This document shows, in pieces, positions 15,670-23,791 of a stretch of 64,000 nt of DNA (positions are counted from its first letter, which is position 1; each line of letters opens with the position of its first letter). Under the pieces are notes generated by a model. It searched no databases. It had not been told where the DNA came from and saw only the letters and a program-made list of their open reading frames with translations. The DNA comes from Rhizobium sp. R634. Its GTDB lineage: Bacteria; Pseudomonadota; Alphaproteobacteria; Rhizobiales; Rhizobiaceae. The stretch is taken from assembly GCF_002211305.1 (NCBI RefSeq), contig NZ_LOKW01000005.1:124001-188000 (forward strand). The letters run 5' to 3'. The position numbers and the translations under genes were made by a program.

Positions 15670-16071
15670 TCAATCCTCCCGCTTCGACCCCACCAGATTG
15701 GCCGCGACGATGGCTGCCAGCACGCCGGCGGTGAGCAGCGGCTGGGCGCGGACGAGGCCGAGGCCTACCGTTGCCATGGATTCCAGCGCGGCGCGGCGGT
15801 CGCGGGCGCGGCGGGCCTCGCGGGCGTTCATGATCGACATCACCACCAGCACGATGATTGCGAGCAGCAGCGCGCAGGCGGCGAGGAAGAGGGCGGCGCC
15901 GACCGGGCCGTAAATGCCGGCGAGCCAGATGGCGCCGGCGGTGACCGCCAGCGCGTAGGCGGTGAGGAGGAAGAGCACGGCAAGCGCGATGAAGATGCCG
16001 TTGCGCTTCGTGCGTGCGATGGTCCGCTGCACGCTTGCGCCCGTCAGCAGGCTGAGGATCGAAAAGAGCAT
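15670..16071 (-). CDS. Small membrane protein of the holin-X / phage-holin-like superfamily
   Basis: This 133-residue protein has two long hydrophobic helices close together (about 27-50 and 55-80) and a third near the C-terminus (about 108-128). A basic, Arg-rich linker (NAREARRARDRR) separates them. This fits the putative actinobacterial holin-X/holin III-like family often found beside DUF883 proteins. There is no evidence of phage context, so a membrane-stress role is more likely than lysis. It follows the DUF883 gene by 9 bases and would share its EcfG promoter. Confidence 0.7.
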   Translation of the reverse strand: MLFSILSLLTGASVQRTIARTKRNGIFIALAVLFLLTAYALAVTAGAIWLAGIYGPVGAALFLAACALLLAIIVLVVMSIMNAREARRARDRRAALESMATVGLGLVRAQPLLTAGVLAAIVAANLVGSKRED

Positions 16072-16080
16072 CGCGCTTCC

Positions 16081-16425
16081 TCAGCGGCGGGCGAGGAAGG
16101 CGATGGCCAGGCCGACAGCGGCTGCGGCGCCGATGGTTGCGAGCGGATGCTTGCGCACGGTCTCGCGCATTTCAGTCGCGCCGCGCTCATAGCCGTGCTG
16201 CAGTTCGCGCAACAGGTCCTCGCTGCGGCTCAGCAGTTCGTCATAGCCGGCGCTCGCCTGGCTGTGGATCTTGTCGCCCTGGTGGCGCGATCCCTTGCCG
16301 ACGAGGCGCGTCAGTTCGGCAAGTTCGTCGCGCAGGGCTTCGATCTGCTCTTCGATGCCGGATTCGATATTGTGGAAGGTGCCGTTGCGGCGGCTGCGGC
16401 CGGAGTGGAAAATGGAATAGGTCAT
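16081..16425 (-). CDS. DUF883 / ElaB-YqjD-like membrane-anchored protein
   Basis: This 114-residue protein has a long coiled-coil-prone helical body (about 20-85, EEQIEALRDELAELTRLVG). A short C-terminal membrane anchor follows, RKHPLATIGAAAAVGLAIAF plus LARR, typical of the ElaB/YqjD/DUF883 family, which in E. coli is stationary-phase induced and ribosome-associated. The start ATG 16425 follows GGAGACAG; the longer upstream ATGs are disfavoured. A full EcfG promoter lies about 105 bases upstream. Confidence 0.8.
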   Translation of the reverse strand: MTYSIFHSGRSRRNGTFHNIESGIEEQIEALRDELAELTRLVGKGSRHQGDKIHSQASAGYDELLSRSEDLLRELQHGYERGATEMRETVRKHPLATIGAAAAVGLAIAFLARR

Positions 16426-16536
16426 GGCTGTCTCCATTGGCTGGGGCGCGCGCAAGCCCGCCTGTTCTGCACCGGGGGTCATGACAGTTGGTTGCATGCA
16501 TGAGACCGCCCGGCATTGACCCAAATCACTGCCGAA

Positions 16537-16561
16537 AACGTGCCGGACGCCGAAAAGTTCC
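16537..16561 (-). promoter_or_regulatory. EcfG promoter of the DUF883-holin-like operon
   Basis: On the minus strand GGAAC (16561-16557), a 16-base spacer, then CGTT (16540-16537): a full consensus match. Transcription from near 16530 would cover both small envelope genes. Confidence 0.75.
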
Positions 16562-16575
16562 GCCAGACAGGGCGG

Positions 16576-17385
16576 TTAGCGCCGGGAGATGGCGCTGTGG
16601 GCGAGCACGAAGGGCGTGCCGTCGGCCGGCACCTGGTTGATCCGCAGCGGGCAACCGAACACGGAGAGCATGGTTTCGTCGTTCAGGACGTCGCCGACGC
16701 TGCCGGCGGCGGCGAGCCGGCCGGATTTCATCAGCACGATGCGGTCGGCAAAGAGGGCGGTCAGGTTGAGGTCGTGCATGACCGCGATGACGCCGCCGCC
16801 GCGTTCGCAGAAATTGCGGGCGAGCGTCATGATGGTCAGCTGGTGGCTGATGTCGAGGCTCGAGACCGGCTCGTCGAGCAGCAGCCAGCAGGGCTTGCCG
16901 TCGACGACGGGCTCGGAGATCTGGCAGAGCACGCGGGCAAGCTGCACACGCTGCTGCTCGCCGCCCGACAGTTCCTGGTAGAAGCGGCCTTCGAAGCCGG
17001 TCAGGTCGACGGAGGCAAGTGCCGCCGCCGCCGTCTGATCGGCCTTGTCGGGATTGAGGTTCAGGCCCGAGGTCAGGCCCATGCGGACGATCTCGCGCAC
17101 GGTGAAGGGAAAGGAGATGGTGCTGGCCTGCGGCAGCACGCCGCGAACGGCGGCAAGCTGCCAGGGTTTCAGCCCTTTCACCTCGCCGCCGCCGATGCGC
17201 ACCGAGCCGTCATAGCCGAGTTCGCCCGAGATCGCTTTCATCGTCGTCGTCTTGCCAGAGCCGTTCGGCCCGGCGATCGCCGTCAGCTCGCCGGCCTTTG
17301 CCGTGAAGGCGACGTCGCTGATGATTGATTTGCCGGAAAGGCGCACGGAAAGGCCGGACACTTCGATCATCTGCACGTCACTCAT
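16576..17385 (-). CDS. hmuV: Haemin ABC transporter ATPase HmuV
   Basis: This 269-residue ATPase has Walker A GPNGSGKTT, signature LSGGEQQRV, Walker B WLLLDEPVSSLD and the switch His in AVMHDLN. It is the ATPase for the HmuTU haemin importer. The ATG at 17385 was chosen (MSDVQMIEVSG); the open frame continues upstream through hmuU only as an out-of-frame shadow. It is the last gene of hmuPSTUV. Confidence 0.95.
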   Translation of the reverse strand: MSDVQMIEVSGLSVRLSGKSIISDVAFTAKAGELTAIAGPNGSGKTTTMKAISGELGYDGSVRIGGGEVKGLKPWQLAAVRGVLPQASTISFPFTVREIVRMGLTSGLNLNPDKADQTAAAALASVDLTGFEGRFYQELSGGEQQRVQLARVLCQISEPVVDGKPCWLLLDEPVSSLDISHQLTIMTLARNFCERGGGVIAVMHDLNLTALFADRIVLMKSGRLAAAGSVGDVLNDETMLSVFGCPLRINQVPADGTPFVLAHSAISRR

Positions 17386-17393
17386 AAGGTCGC

Positions 17394-18503
17394 TTAGAGG
17401 GCAAGGCGCGAACGCTGCTTCAGCAGGATCCACAGGAAGAAGGGACCGCCGACCGTTGCGGTGATGATGCCGATCGGCAGCTCGGCCGGGGCGACCAGGG
17501 TGCGGGCGAGCACGTCTGCGAAGATCAGCAGCGAGCCGCCGAGAAGGGCTGCGGCCGGCAGCAGGAAACGATGATCCGGCCCGATCGCCATGCGCAGGAT
17601 ATGCGGCACGACGATGCCGACGAAACCAATGCCGCCGCTGGCGGCGACGGATGCGCCGGTCGCCGCGGCGACGCCGACGATCGCGACATTCTTCAGCCGC
17701 TGGACGGGAACGCCCATATGAAAGGCGGCGGCTTCGCCAAGCGTGATGGCATTGAGGCCGCGGGCCATCAAGGGAAGGGCGGTAAAGGACAGAAGCACGA
17801 TCGGGCCGGCGGCGGCGATCTTCGTCCATGTGGCACCGGCAAGCGAGCCCATGCTCCAGAATGTCAGGTCGCGCAGCTGCTGGTCGTTGGCCATGTAGAT
17901 CAGCAGGCCGGTGAGGGCGAGCGCAAGCGCGCCGAGCGCGATGCCGGCGAGCAGCATCGTCGCCACCGAGGTCTGGCCGTGGCGGGTGGCGATCCTGTAG
18001 AGCAGCAGCGTCGTGGCGAGGCCGCCGCCGAAGGCAGCCGCGGGCAGTGCGTAGATGCCGAGAAGCGCTTCGAGCGGGGCTGCGAGACCGCCGCCGAGCA
18101 CGATCATGGCGACCGCGCCGAAGCTTGCGCCGGAGGAGACGCCGACGAGGCCGGGATCGGCCAGCGGATTGCGGAACAGGCCCTGCATCACCGTGCCCGA
18201 AACGGCGAGAGAGGCGCCGATCAGGAAGCCGAGGATCGTTCGGGGCAGGCGGATGTCGAAGATGATGATCCGGTCGCGGGCGGTAAGCGCCGTCTCGGAG
18301 CCGGCCATGTTGGCGATGACGTCGACGATCGAGGCATCCGAGGCGCCCGTCGTCACCGAAAACAGTATCGAGAAGACCGAGCCGGCAATGAGCAGGGCGA
18401 TCGCCAGCAGGGCGAGGCGCGTCCTGTCGCCCGCCTGCCTGACTTCGCGCATCTCCATCGGGACCAGTCGCCTTCGTTCCGTCATGGCTTGCGGCAGGGC
18501 CAT
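17394..18503 (-). CDS. hmuU: Haemin ABC transporter permease HmuU
   Basis: This 369-residue FecCD/BtuC-type permease has about ten predicted membrane helices. It carries the family motifs GLFRNPLADPGLVGVSSGAS and GGIGFVGIVVPHILR. It moves haemin across the inner membrane together with HmuT and HmuV. It lies between hmuT and hmuV with spacings of 2 and 8 bases. An internal ATG (MTERRRL) could be the actual start. Confidence 0.95.
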   Translation of the reverse strand: MALPQAMTERRRLVPMEMREVRQAGDRTRLALLAIALLIAGSVFSILFSVTTGASDASIVDVIANMAGSETALTARDRIIIFDIRLPRTILGFLIGASLAVSGTVMQGLFRNPLADPGLVGVSSGASFGAVAMIVLGGGLAAPLEALLGIYALPAAAFGGGLATTLLLYRIATRHGQTSVATMLLAGIALGALALALTGLLIYMANDQQLRDLTFWSMGSLAGATWTKIAAAGPIVLLSFTALPLMARGLNAITLGEAAAFHMGVPVQRLKNVAIVGVAAATGASVAASGGIGFVGIVVPHILRMAIGPDHRFLLPAAALLGGSLLIFADVLARTLVAPAELPIGIITATVGGPFFLWILLKQRSRLAL

Positions 18504-18505
18504 GA

Positions 18506-19435
18506 TCAGCCCCCGTAGATCGCCGCGTTGAGGTCCCGCACCGCGGCTGCCGTGCGCGGGCCGAAACCGAGCAGGTAGACGCCGTCCATCCGGATGATCG
18601 CTTTCTTCTCGCCGGCCGGCGTCAGCGCGATCGCCGGCTGGGCCAGCAGATCCTCGTTCTTGGTGCCGGCGCCATCGCCGCGATTCATCATCAGGATGAT
18701 GTCGGGCTTGGCTTCGATGATCGCCTCGTCCGTCAGCGGCTTGTAGCCCGGGAATGCGCCGACGGCGTTGACGGCGCCGGCAAGCTTGATGACGCCATCG
18801 GCTGCCGTGCCGGTGCCCGATGCCATGATCCGGCCGTTCTGGGCGCTGAGGATGAAGAGAACGCGCTTGCGCTCGGCCTCCGGGCGCTTTCCGGTATCGG
18901 CGATCGCTGCGTCGAGATCGGCGGCGACCTTTTCTTCCAGCGTCTTCGCCTTGTCGGGCACGCCGAGCAGGGTGCCGACCCGGTCGATCTTGGCGATGAT
19001 GCCGTCTCGGGTAAAGGTGTTCGGTACGGTCTCGAAGGGCACGCTGGCGTTCTTCAGCACGGTCAGCGCTTCCGGCGGACCGGAACCCTCGACGGCGATG
19101 ATCGCCGTCGGGTTCATGGCAAGGATGCCTTCCGGCGAGAGGGCGCGCATGTAGCCGACATTGGGCAATTTCAGCGCGGCTTCCGGATAGAGGCTCGTCG
19201 TGTCGCGGGCGATCAGCCGGCCTTCCTCGCCGAGCGCATAGACGATCTCGGTGACGTCGCCGCCGACCGACACCAGGCGCGACGTATCGAGCTTCCTGTC
19301 CTCGGCATGGGCGGCACGGACGAAGGCGAAGCTCTCGCCGGCCGGCGCGTTCGGGATCAGCGGCAGCGCCATGACGGCGGCCGTGAGGGCCAGTTGCCAG
19401 GGGCGGATCCCTCGCAGATTGTTACGCATCGTCAT
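18506..19435 (-). CDS. hmuT: Haemin-binding periplasmic protein HmuT
   Basis: This 309-residue protein of the type III (helical) substrate-binding family has a signal peptide ending near HAED. The core includes RLVSVGGDVTEIVYALGEE, PNVGYMRALSPEGILAMNPT and MMNRGDGAGTKNE. The start ATG 19435 lies 11 bases after the hmuS stop; the longer reading into hmuS is a shadow. It delivers haemin to HmuUV. Confidence 0.94.
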   Translation of the reverse strand: MTMRNNLRGIRPWQLALTAAVMALPLIPNAPAGESFAFVRAAHAEDRKLDTSRLVSVGGDVTEIVYALGEEGRLIARDTTSLYPEAALKLPNVGYMRALSPEGILAMNPTAIIAVEGSGPPEALTVLKNASVPFETVPNTFTRDGIIAKIDRVGTLLGVPDKAKTLEEKVAADLDAAIADTGKRPEAERKRVLFILSAQNGRIMASGTGTAADGVIKLAGAVNAVGAFPGYKPLTDEAIIEAKPDIILMMNRGDGAGTKNEDLLAQPAIALTPAGEKKAIIRMDGVYLLGFGPRTAAAVRDLNAAIYGG

Positions 19436-19446
19436 CGCTGTGATCC

Positions 19447-20496
19447 TCAAGCGGCCACGCTTGCTGCCCGCGGCAGGTTTTCCATGATCTCGCGCCATTC
19501 GGCGCGCTCGTCGAAACCTTCCTGCCGCTTGCCGAAGAACTGGATGATCATCTCGCCCTCGGCATTGTAGGCCTCCAGCGAGGTCACGTGGCCATCCTTG
19601 GTCGGCTTGCGCACCGCCCAGGTCTCGGCGATGTGATCCTGGCGAAGATGCAGGTGGAAGGTCGGGTCCATGATGTTGATCCACGGACCCATGGCCTGCA
19701 CGTTGAAGATCGGGCCGGAATGGATCTGGACGATGCCGTTATTGGCGACGAAGCACATGATCGGCAGGCCCGACTTCACCGAAGCATGCATCATCTCCGC
19801 CGTCGCTGTGTTGTCGAGCTTCCAGGCATAGTCGTCGCCAACCGTGCGGATGGCGGCCTGGCGGCCGATCTTCAGGCGCTTCAGCATGCCGAAGAACTCG
19901 TGGGTGTCGGTAAGCTTGCTCCAGTTGTCGCGCAGCTCGTCGCGGCTGACATCGGCGGCGTCATCGGCGGCATTCGAGATCTCGGCCTCAACGAATTCCT
20001 GCGACTGCTCTTCGAGCTTCAGCTCGGCGACGATCGCATGATAGGCTTCGACATTCGAATTCGGGCGCAGATGCACCTTGTGCACGGCGTTGCCCGCCTT
20101 GTCGAAATATTGCAGGCTGAGGCGCTCTTGATCGCCATCCTTCTTGGAGACGGCGAAGCCATGCTCCCAGCGGCTCGGGAAGATGCGCAGGTCGATATTC
20201 TCGCCGAGCACGATCGCGCTCTGCATGCCGGCCTTGATGTTTTCGAAGACGCCGATCTTTTCGTGCACGGCACTTTCGTTGCGCGACAGAGCCATCACTT
20301 CGCCGAGGCGTTCCACCCGTTCGAGAAGCTTCGTCGCGCTGCCGTCGATGCGGGTGACGCTGATGCCGGTTTCGGCGGCGACGAGGGCTGCCTCGGAAAT
20401 CTTCAGCTGGGCGGCGATGTCGCGCTCGCGCATTTTCGGGTTTTCGGCGCGAAACGCACGGATTTCGGCTGGCGCCGGTCTTTTCTGCTCAGTCAT
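19447..20496 (-). CDS. hmuS: Haemin-degrading / haem chaperone factor HmuS
   Basis: This 349-residue protein has the duplicated HemS/HmuS/ChuX fold. The two halves begin near FENIKAGMQSAIVLGENIDL and MHASVKSGLPIMCFVANNGI. The conserved haem-ligand His region is IFPSRWEHGFAV in the first half. It handles or degrades cytoplasmic haemin after import. It is second in the hmu operon, 20 bases after hmuP. Confidence 0.94.
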   Translation of the reverse strand: MTEQKRPAPAEIRAFRAENPKMRERDIAAQLKISEAALVAAETGISVTRIDGSATKLLERVERLGEVMALSRNESAVHEKIGVFENIKAGMQSAIVLGENIDLRIFPSRWEHGFAVSKKDGDQERLSLQYFDKAGNAVHKVHLRPNSNVEAYHAIVAELKLEEQSQEFVEAEISNAADDAADVSRDELRDNWSKLTDTHEFFGMLKRLKIGRQAAIRTVGDDYAWKLDNTATAEMMHASVKSGLPIMCFVANNGIVQIHSGPIFNVQAMGPWINIMDPTFHLHLRQDHIAETWAVRKPTKDGHVTSLEAYNAEGEMIIQFFGKRQEGFDERAEWREIMENLPRAASVAA

Positions 20497-20516
20497 GTCT
20501 TACCTACTTATTGGCC

Positions 20517-20777
20517 CTATTTATTGAGAATGAGCTTGCCCTGGCGGGTGATCTTCAGGCGGTAAACCAGCCCGTCGTGTCTGATCATGATCTCGTTCGT
20601 GCCGCGGAAAAGATCCGCGCTTTCGACGATCCGGTGTTGCGCCGCCGGCTCGCTGGGCAGTGGCGCATGCTTAAAGCTATCTGGTTTTTCAACCATCATT
20701 TCGGCTGGCAATTCCATGAGACCGGGGATCGGGAGGTCTCCGGCTGCGTTTACAATTATCTTGACTTTCATACTCAT
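20517..20777 (-). CDS. hmuP: Haemin uptake protein HmuP (HemP family)
   Basis: This protein has up to 86 residues. Its C-terminal half, RIVESADLFRGTNEIMIRHD then GLVYRLKITRQGKLIL, is the HemP domain. In rhizobia HmuP is a co-activator of haem-uptake gene expression. ATGs at 20777 and 20771 are both possible and neither has a clear ribosome site. It heads the hmuPSTUV operon, divergent from the orf-tonB unit. A TGA-N9-TCA sequence overlaps the start. Confidence 0.88.
   Translation of the reverse strand: MSMKVKIIVNAAGDLPIPGLMELPAEMMVEKPDSFKHAPLPSEPAAQHRIVESADLFRGTNEIMIRHDGLVYRLKITRQGKLILNK
20762..20776. promoter_or_regulatory. TGA-N9-TCA (RirA box-like) at the hmuP start
   Basis: TGA (20762-20764), nine bases, TCA (20774-20776) fits the iron-responsive operator of the rhizobial repressor RirA. 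The motif is loose and it overlaps the start codons, so it may be chance. Confidence 0.3.
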
Positions 20778-20876
20778 AGTTTTTTAAAGACGCAATAGGA
20801 GACTAACGCAGTCAAGTTTTTGAGATTGCTGATATGAAGCCGTCCGCCGACGGCTCGCGACAATGCGGAGAAGATT

Positions 20877-21302
20877 ATGACGGGTAGGTTTGCGGCCGTT
20901 GCGGCCGGCATCGTGATGGCGGTTTCAAGCGTATGCCAGGCACAGGAGGCGGCGCCCGCCGCTTCTCTCGATGTCGAGCTCAATGCGCTGGCGCCTTCGC
21001 AGAAGGGCTGCATGATGACCTTCGTGGCGCTCAACAAGCTGCCTGCCGCCATCAACAAGGTCTCCTTCGAGCTCGCCTTCTTCAACGACAAGAATGCCGT
21101 CGACCGCATCACCGTTCTCGACTTCCGCGATCTGCCGCAAGGCAAGAAGCGCGTGCGCCAGTTCGACATGCCGAATGTCAAATGCGAGAGCGTGACCCGC
21201 ATCCTCATCAACGACACGCCTGTTTGCGACGGGCCGGCCGCCGGCGAATGCATGAAGGGTATCGTCACCCGCTCGCAGATTTCCGTTCCCTTCGAGGGAT
21301 AA
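20877..21302 (+). CDS. Conserved periplasmic protein between hmu and tonB
   Basis: This 141-residue protein has a signal peptide (about 1-23, ending CQAQ) and a small beta-rich body with four cysteines (QKGCMMTF, NVKCES, PVCDG, GECMKG) that could form disulfides. I know no function. It corresponds in position to the small orf described between hmuPSTUV and tonB in R. leguminosarum. A role in the periplasm alongside TonB-dependent uptake is inference from context only. Confidence 0.8.
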   Translation: MTGRFAAVAAGIVMAVSSVCQAQEAAPAASLDVELNALAPSQKGCMMTFVALNKLPAAINKVSFELAFFNDKNAVDRITVLDFRDLPQGKKRVRQFDMPNVKCESVTRILINDTPVCDGPAAGECMKGIVTRSQISVPFEG

Positions 21303-21307
21303 GAACA

Positions 21308-21328
21308 CGCCGGGGATGAACCCCGGCG
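21308..21328 (+). other. Hairpin between the periplasmic gene and tonB
   Basis: CGCCGGGG / CCCCGGCG with a 5-base loop lies just after the upstream stop. There is no T tract, so it may tune read-through or mRNA stability rather than terminate. Confidence 0.6.
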
Positions 21329-21358
21329 GGCATGTTTCAGGCTGTCCGAGGCGTAACA

Positions 21359-22681
21359 ATGGCGATTTCAGCGAAGTCCAGATCGAGACACGCGCTCATC
21401 GAAGAGGCGGACGCCGGCGACAGCCTGAACGACAATACGCCCGGCATGCATCCCGGCCACGAGCTTCCGGAACTGCGCAACGCGCAGCGCCAGCCGGCCG
21501 GCGAAACGGTGATCCACTACACGCGTTTCGCCCAGATATCTTCCTTTCCCGACCATCCGGAAACCGCGCCTGCGGCTCCGGCCCCAGCGCCGCCGATGGA
21601 TGCGGCAGTGGAGAAGCAGGAAGACGAGCAGACGCCGGTGCGGCGGCGGGTGGCGCTGAGTTGTGTTTGCTCGCTGATTTTCCATGCGACGCTGGCCGCC
21701 ACGCTGTTTGTCGTGATGCCCGCGCCCTCGGATGAGACGCTGATGGAGGCGGGCGAGGCGATCAGCGTGGTCATGCTCGGCAGTTCCGACGCCGATCAGA
21801 GCGCAGCCGGCGACACCGAGGTGACGATACAGGAAGAAGTGGTCCCAGAGGCTGTTGAACCCGATACGGTTAAGCCAGTCGAAACAGCCGAGGTGCAGCC
21901 GGAGGTCGTCCAGCCGGAAACCGTGCAGCCGGCTGACGCAGAGCCGGTCGAGACCGTTCAGCCTATACAGGACGTTACGCGTCAGTCAGCCGAGACGATC
22001 GCGACTGTAGAACCGGAAGTTCTCGTCTCGGAAACCCCTGCCGAAACATCCGTCGCACAGCCAATGTCGACGGTGGTGCCGGAGCAGCCGGTGATTTCTA
22101 CTGAACCGCCGACAGTAGCCGCGATGCAGTCCGAGCCGGAAGAGATCAAGCCTGTCGAGGTGGCTCCCGTTTCTCCCGAGCCGGAACCGCCCACGGAAGT
22201 GGCTACTCCGCAACCGAAGCCGAAGCTGGAGAAGCCTGTAGAAAAGAAGGTGGTGGAAAGAAAACAGCCGCCGAAGAAAGCACAGGGCTCGGAAGGCGAT
22301 GCCAAGCAGGAATCTCGCAGAGGAGCTGCCGACGGTCAAGCTAACGCCAACTCCGATAACAATTCGCGGACATCCGGGGGCAGGGTAGGCGCTGGCGGTG
22401 CTTCTCAGGCAAATTACACGGGTAAGGTTTTTTCACGCCTATCTCGTTGTATTGACCGGCTGAAGTCGCAGTATCGGGATACTGCGGTATCCCTAAGAGT
22501 TCGCGTTATGGTCAATAGCGACGGAAATGTCACCTTATCGCGCATCACTAGAGGCTCCGGTATGGCCGACGTGGATAACGCGGTTCTAGGCAGCCTGAAT
22601 TCCTGCAGTCTTCCCGCTTTGCCTGATGGATGGGGGGCGTCGCACATATTCGACTTTCCGGTCCAAGTCACAGCCCGATAA
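21359..22681 (+). CDS. tonB: TonB energy transducer
   Basis: This protein has 440 residues from ATG 21359, chosen for its GAGG site; an ATG at 21332 abuts the hairpin. The unusually long cytoplasmic N-terminus (about 115 residues) is followed by one membrane helix (ALSCVCSLIFHATLAATLFV). A long Pro/Glu/Val-rich periplasm-spanning segment follows, then a C-terminal TonB domain (SRLSRCIDRLKSQYRDTAV and later VRVMVNSDGNVTLSRI). It powers outer-membrane haem and siderophore receptors. No receptor gene (hmuR) is in the window. Confidence 0.93.
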   Translation: MAISAKSRSRHALIEEADAGDSLNDNTPGMHPGHELPELRNAQRQPAGETVIHYTRFAQISSFPDHPETAPAAPAPAPPMDAAVEKQEDEQTPVRRRVALSCVCSLIFHATLAATLFVVMPAPSDETLMEAGEAISVVMLGSSDADQSAAGDTEVTIQEEVVPEAVEPDTVKPVETAEVQPEVVQPETVQPADAEPVETVQPIQDVTRQSAETIATVEPEVLVSETPAETSVAQPMSTVVPEQPVISTEPPTVAAMQSEPEEIKPVEVAPVSPEPEPPTEVATPQPKPKLEKPVEKKVVERKQPPKKAQGSEGDAKQESRRGAADGQANANSDNNSRTSGGRVGAGGASQANYTGKVFSRLSRCIDRLKSQYRDTAVSLRVRVMVNSDGNVTLSRITRGSGMADVDNAVLGSLNSCSLPALPDGWGASHIFDFPVQVTAR

Positions 22682-22685
22682 AATA

Positions 22686-22700
22686 TGATAAAAATAATCA
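22686..22700. promoter_or_regulatory. RirA-box-like element upstream of the DUF2325 operon
   Basis: TGATAAAAATAATCA fits TGA-N9-TCA with an A/T-rich centre, as in rhizobial iron-responsive operators, and lies in an AT-rich promoter-like stretch 5 bases after tonB. It would place the following operon under iron control. Confidence 0.4.
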
Positions 22701-22738
22701 ACTTTATACTTTACTGTAAAAATCAAGTTTAATAAGGT

Positions 22739-22783
22739 CCGTTCGCACACGCAGGAATCGTGTGACGATCAACGAGCGAACGG
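22739..22783 (+). promoter_or_regulatory. Nested leader hairpin before the DUF2325 gene
   Basis: CCGTTCGC (22739-22746) pairs with GCGAACGG (22776-22783). Inside it CACACG (22746-22751) pairs with CGTGTG (22759-22764). The structure ends 7 bases before the ATG at 22791 and could affect ribosome access. Confidence 0.45.
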
Positions 22784-22790
22784 GTGGTAT

Positions 22791-23198
22791 ATGGCTCGCA
22801 AGGGCAAGAAGGGGTCGAACCGGGAGGTCCGCGAGAGCGCGGGCGAGGAGGCCGGCTTGGCATCCCATGGCCGATCGAAACTCGATGGCCGGAGTTTCCT
22901 CTATGTCGGCGGGCGTGACTGCCAGGTGGCGCATCTTCGCCAGATCTGCAGCAATTTCGGCGCCGAGCTCATTCATCACGACGGGGGCTTGCGCGAAGCG
23001 GTTTCGCGCATCGATACCGTGCTTCCCTCGGTCGACTGCGTGTTCTGCCCGATCGACTGTATCAGCCACGATGCCTGCCTGCGCGTAAAGACCGGCTGCA
23101 AGAAGTTCGGCAAGGCCTTCATCCCGCTTCGCAACGGCAGCAAGTCCAGCCTGGAGCGTGCGCTGCAGACGATGAACGAACGAGACAATTCCCGATGA
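22791..23198 (+). CDS. DUF2325 cysteine-rich protein
   Basis: This 135-residue protein has a basic, probably disordered N-terminus (about 1-33). The DUF2325 core starts SFLYVGGRDCQVAHLRQICS and includes a cysteine cluster CVFCPIDCISHDACLRVKTGC. These cysteines could bind metal or haem or sense redox state; the function of the family is not established. It is first in a tightly spaced operon with a small unknown, a haem mono-oxygenase-like protein and a VOC protein, so a haem/iron role is suggested. Its stop overlaps the next start. Confidence 0.8.
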   Translation: MARKGKKGSNREVRESAGEEAGLASHGRSKLDGRSFLYVGGRDCQVAHLRQICSNFGAELIHHDGGLREAVSRIDTVLPSVDCVFCPIDCISHDACLRVKTGCKKFGKAFIPLRNGSKSSLERALQTMNERDNSR

Positions 23199-23467
23199 AC
23201 GACCACCGCCCCGACGGCTTCACCATGATCGGCCTGCACAAGCTCGCCGCCCAGAGCGGCGACGGCCTCGTGCCCGAGCTCTACGAACTTTTTCAGCAGC
23301 ATGCCGAACGCCAGCAGATCTATCAGAACGTGACGCTGTTCCCGACCTGGGAGGCGCGCATGCCCGGAGAAGCGACGACGAGACCGCTTGGCGCGGCGGC
23401 GGCAAACGGCAATAATATTCTCGCCTTTCCCTCTCGTGCGGCAAGGGTGGCCAAGAGGAAGGCGTAA
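23195..23467 (+). CDS. Small hypothetical protein in the DUF2325 operon
   Basis: This 90-residue protein overlaps the DUF2325 stop by ATGA. It opens with a helical segment (MIGLHKLAAQSGDGLVPELY then ELFQQHAERQQ) and has a low-complexity basic tail. I recognise no domain. Its translational coupling to the DUF2325 gene and its position before hmuQ-like make it probably real and functionally linked. Confidence 0.65.
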   Translation: MNDHRPDGFTMIGLHKLAAQSGDGLVPELYELFQQHAERQQIYQNVTLFPTWEARMPGEATTRPLGAAAANGNNILAFPSRAARVAKRKA

Positions 23468-23476
23468 GGAGATTTC

Positions 23477-23791
23477 ATGTACATCGCAATGAACCGCTTC
23501 AAGGTCGTCACCGGGACCGAGGGCGATTTCGAGACCGTCTGGCGCAACCGTGATTCCAGCCTGGTCGAGGTGCCCGGTTTCGTCGAATTCCGCCTGCTGC
23601 GCGGCAAGCTCAACGAAGAGGAGGGCTATACGCTCTATTCCTCGCACACGGTCTGGAAGAGCGAAGAGGATTTTCTGAACTGGACGAAGTCCGAGAATTT
23701 CCGCGCCGCGCACCGCAATGCCGGCGACCGCAAGGCGATGTATAAGGGGCCGCCGGTCTTCGAAGGCTTCAACGTGGTCGATGGCATATGA
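23477..23791 (+). CDS. hmuQ: IsdG/HmuQ-type haem-degrading mono-oxygenase
   Basis: This 104-residue ABM-fold protein shows the IsdG-family catalytic triad: Asn6 (MYIAMNRF), Trp69 (FLNWTKSE) and His79 (FRAAHRN). In Bradyrhizobium the similar HmuQ/HmuD open haem and release iron. The symbol is by family resemblance. It has an AAGGAG-like site and overlaps the VOC gene by ATGA. Together with HmuS it would give the cell two different haem-handling proteins. Confidence 0.85.
   Translation: MYIAMNRFKVVTGTEGDFETVWRNRDSSLVEVPGFVEFRLLRGKLNEEEGYTLYSSHTVWKSEEDFLNWTKSENFRAAHRNAGDRKAMYKGPPVFEGFNVVDGI

Noticed and set aside
15670-16425. Holin-like gene as sign of a prophage
   Set aside because: No other phage genes nearby; the pair with DUF883 and an EcfG promoter fits an envelope stress operon.
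17386-17829. N-terminal extension of HmuV
   Set aside because: Arg/Pro-rich translation of hmuU in another frame; HmuV proper begins at 17385.
20517-22681. Search for the outer-membrane haem receptor hmuR in the haem locus
   Set aside because: No TonB-dependent receptor gene is present in the window; it must be encoded elsewhere.
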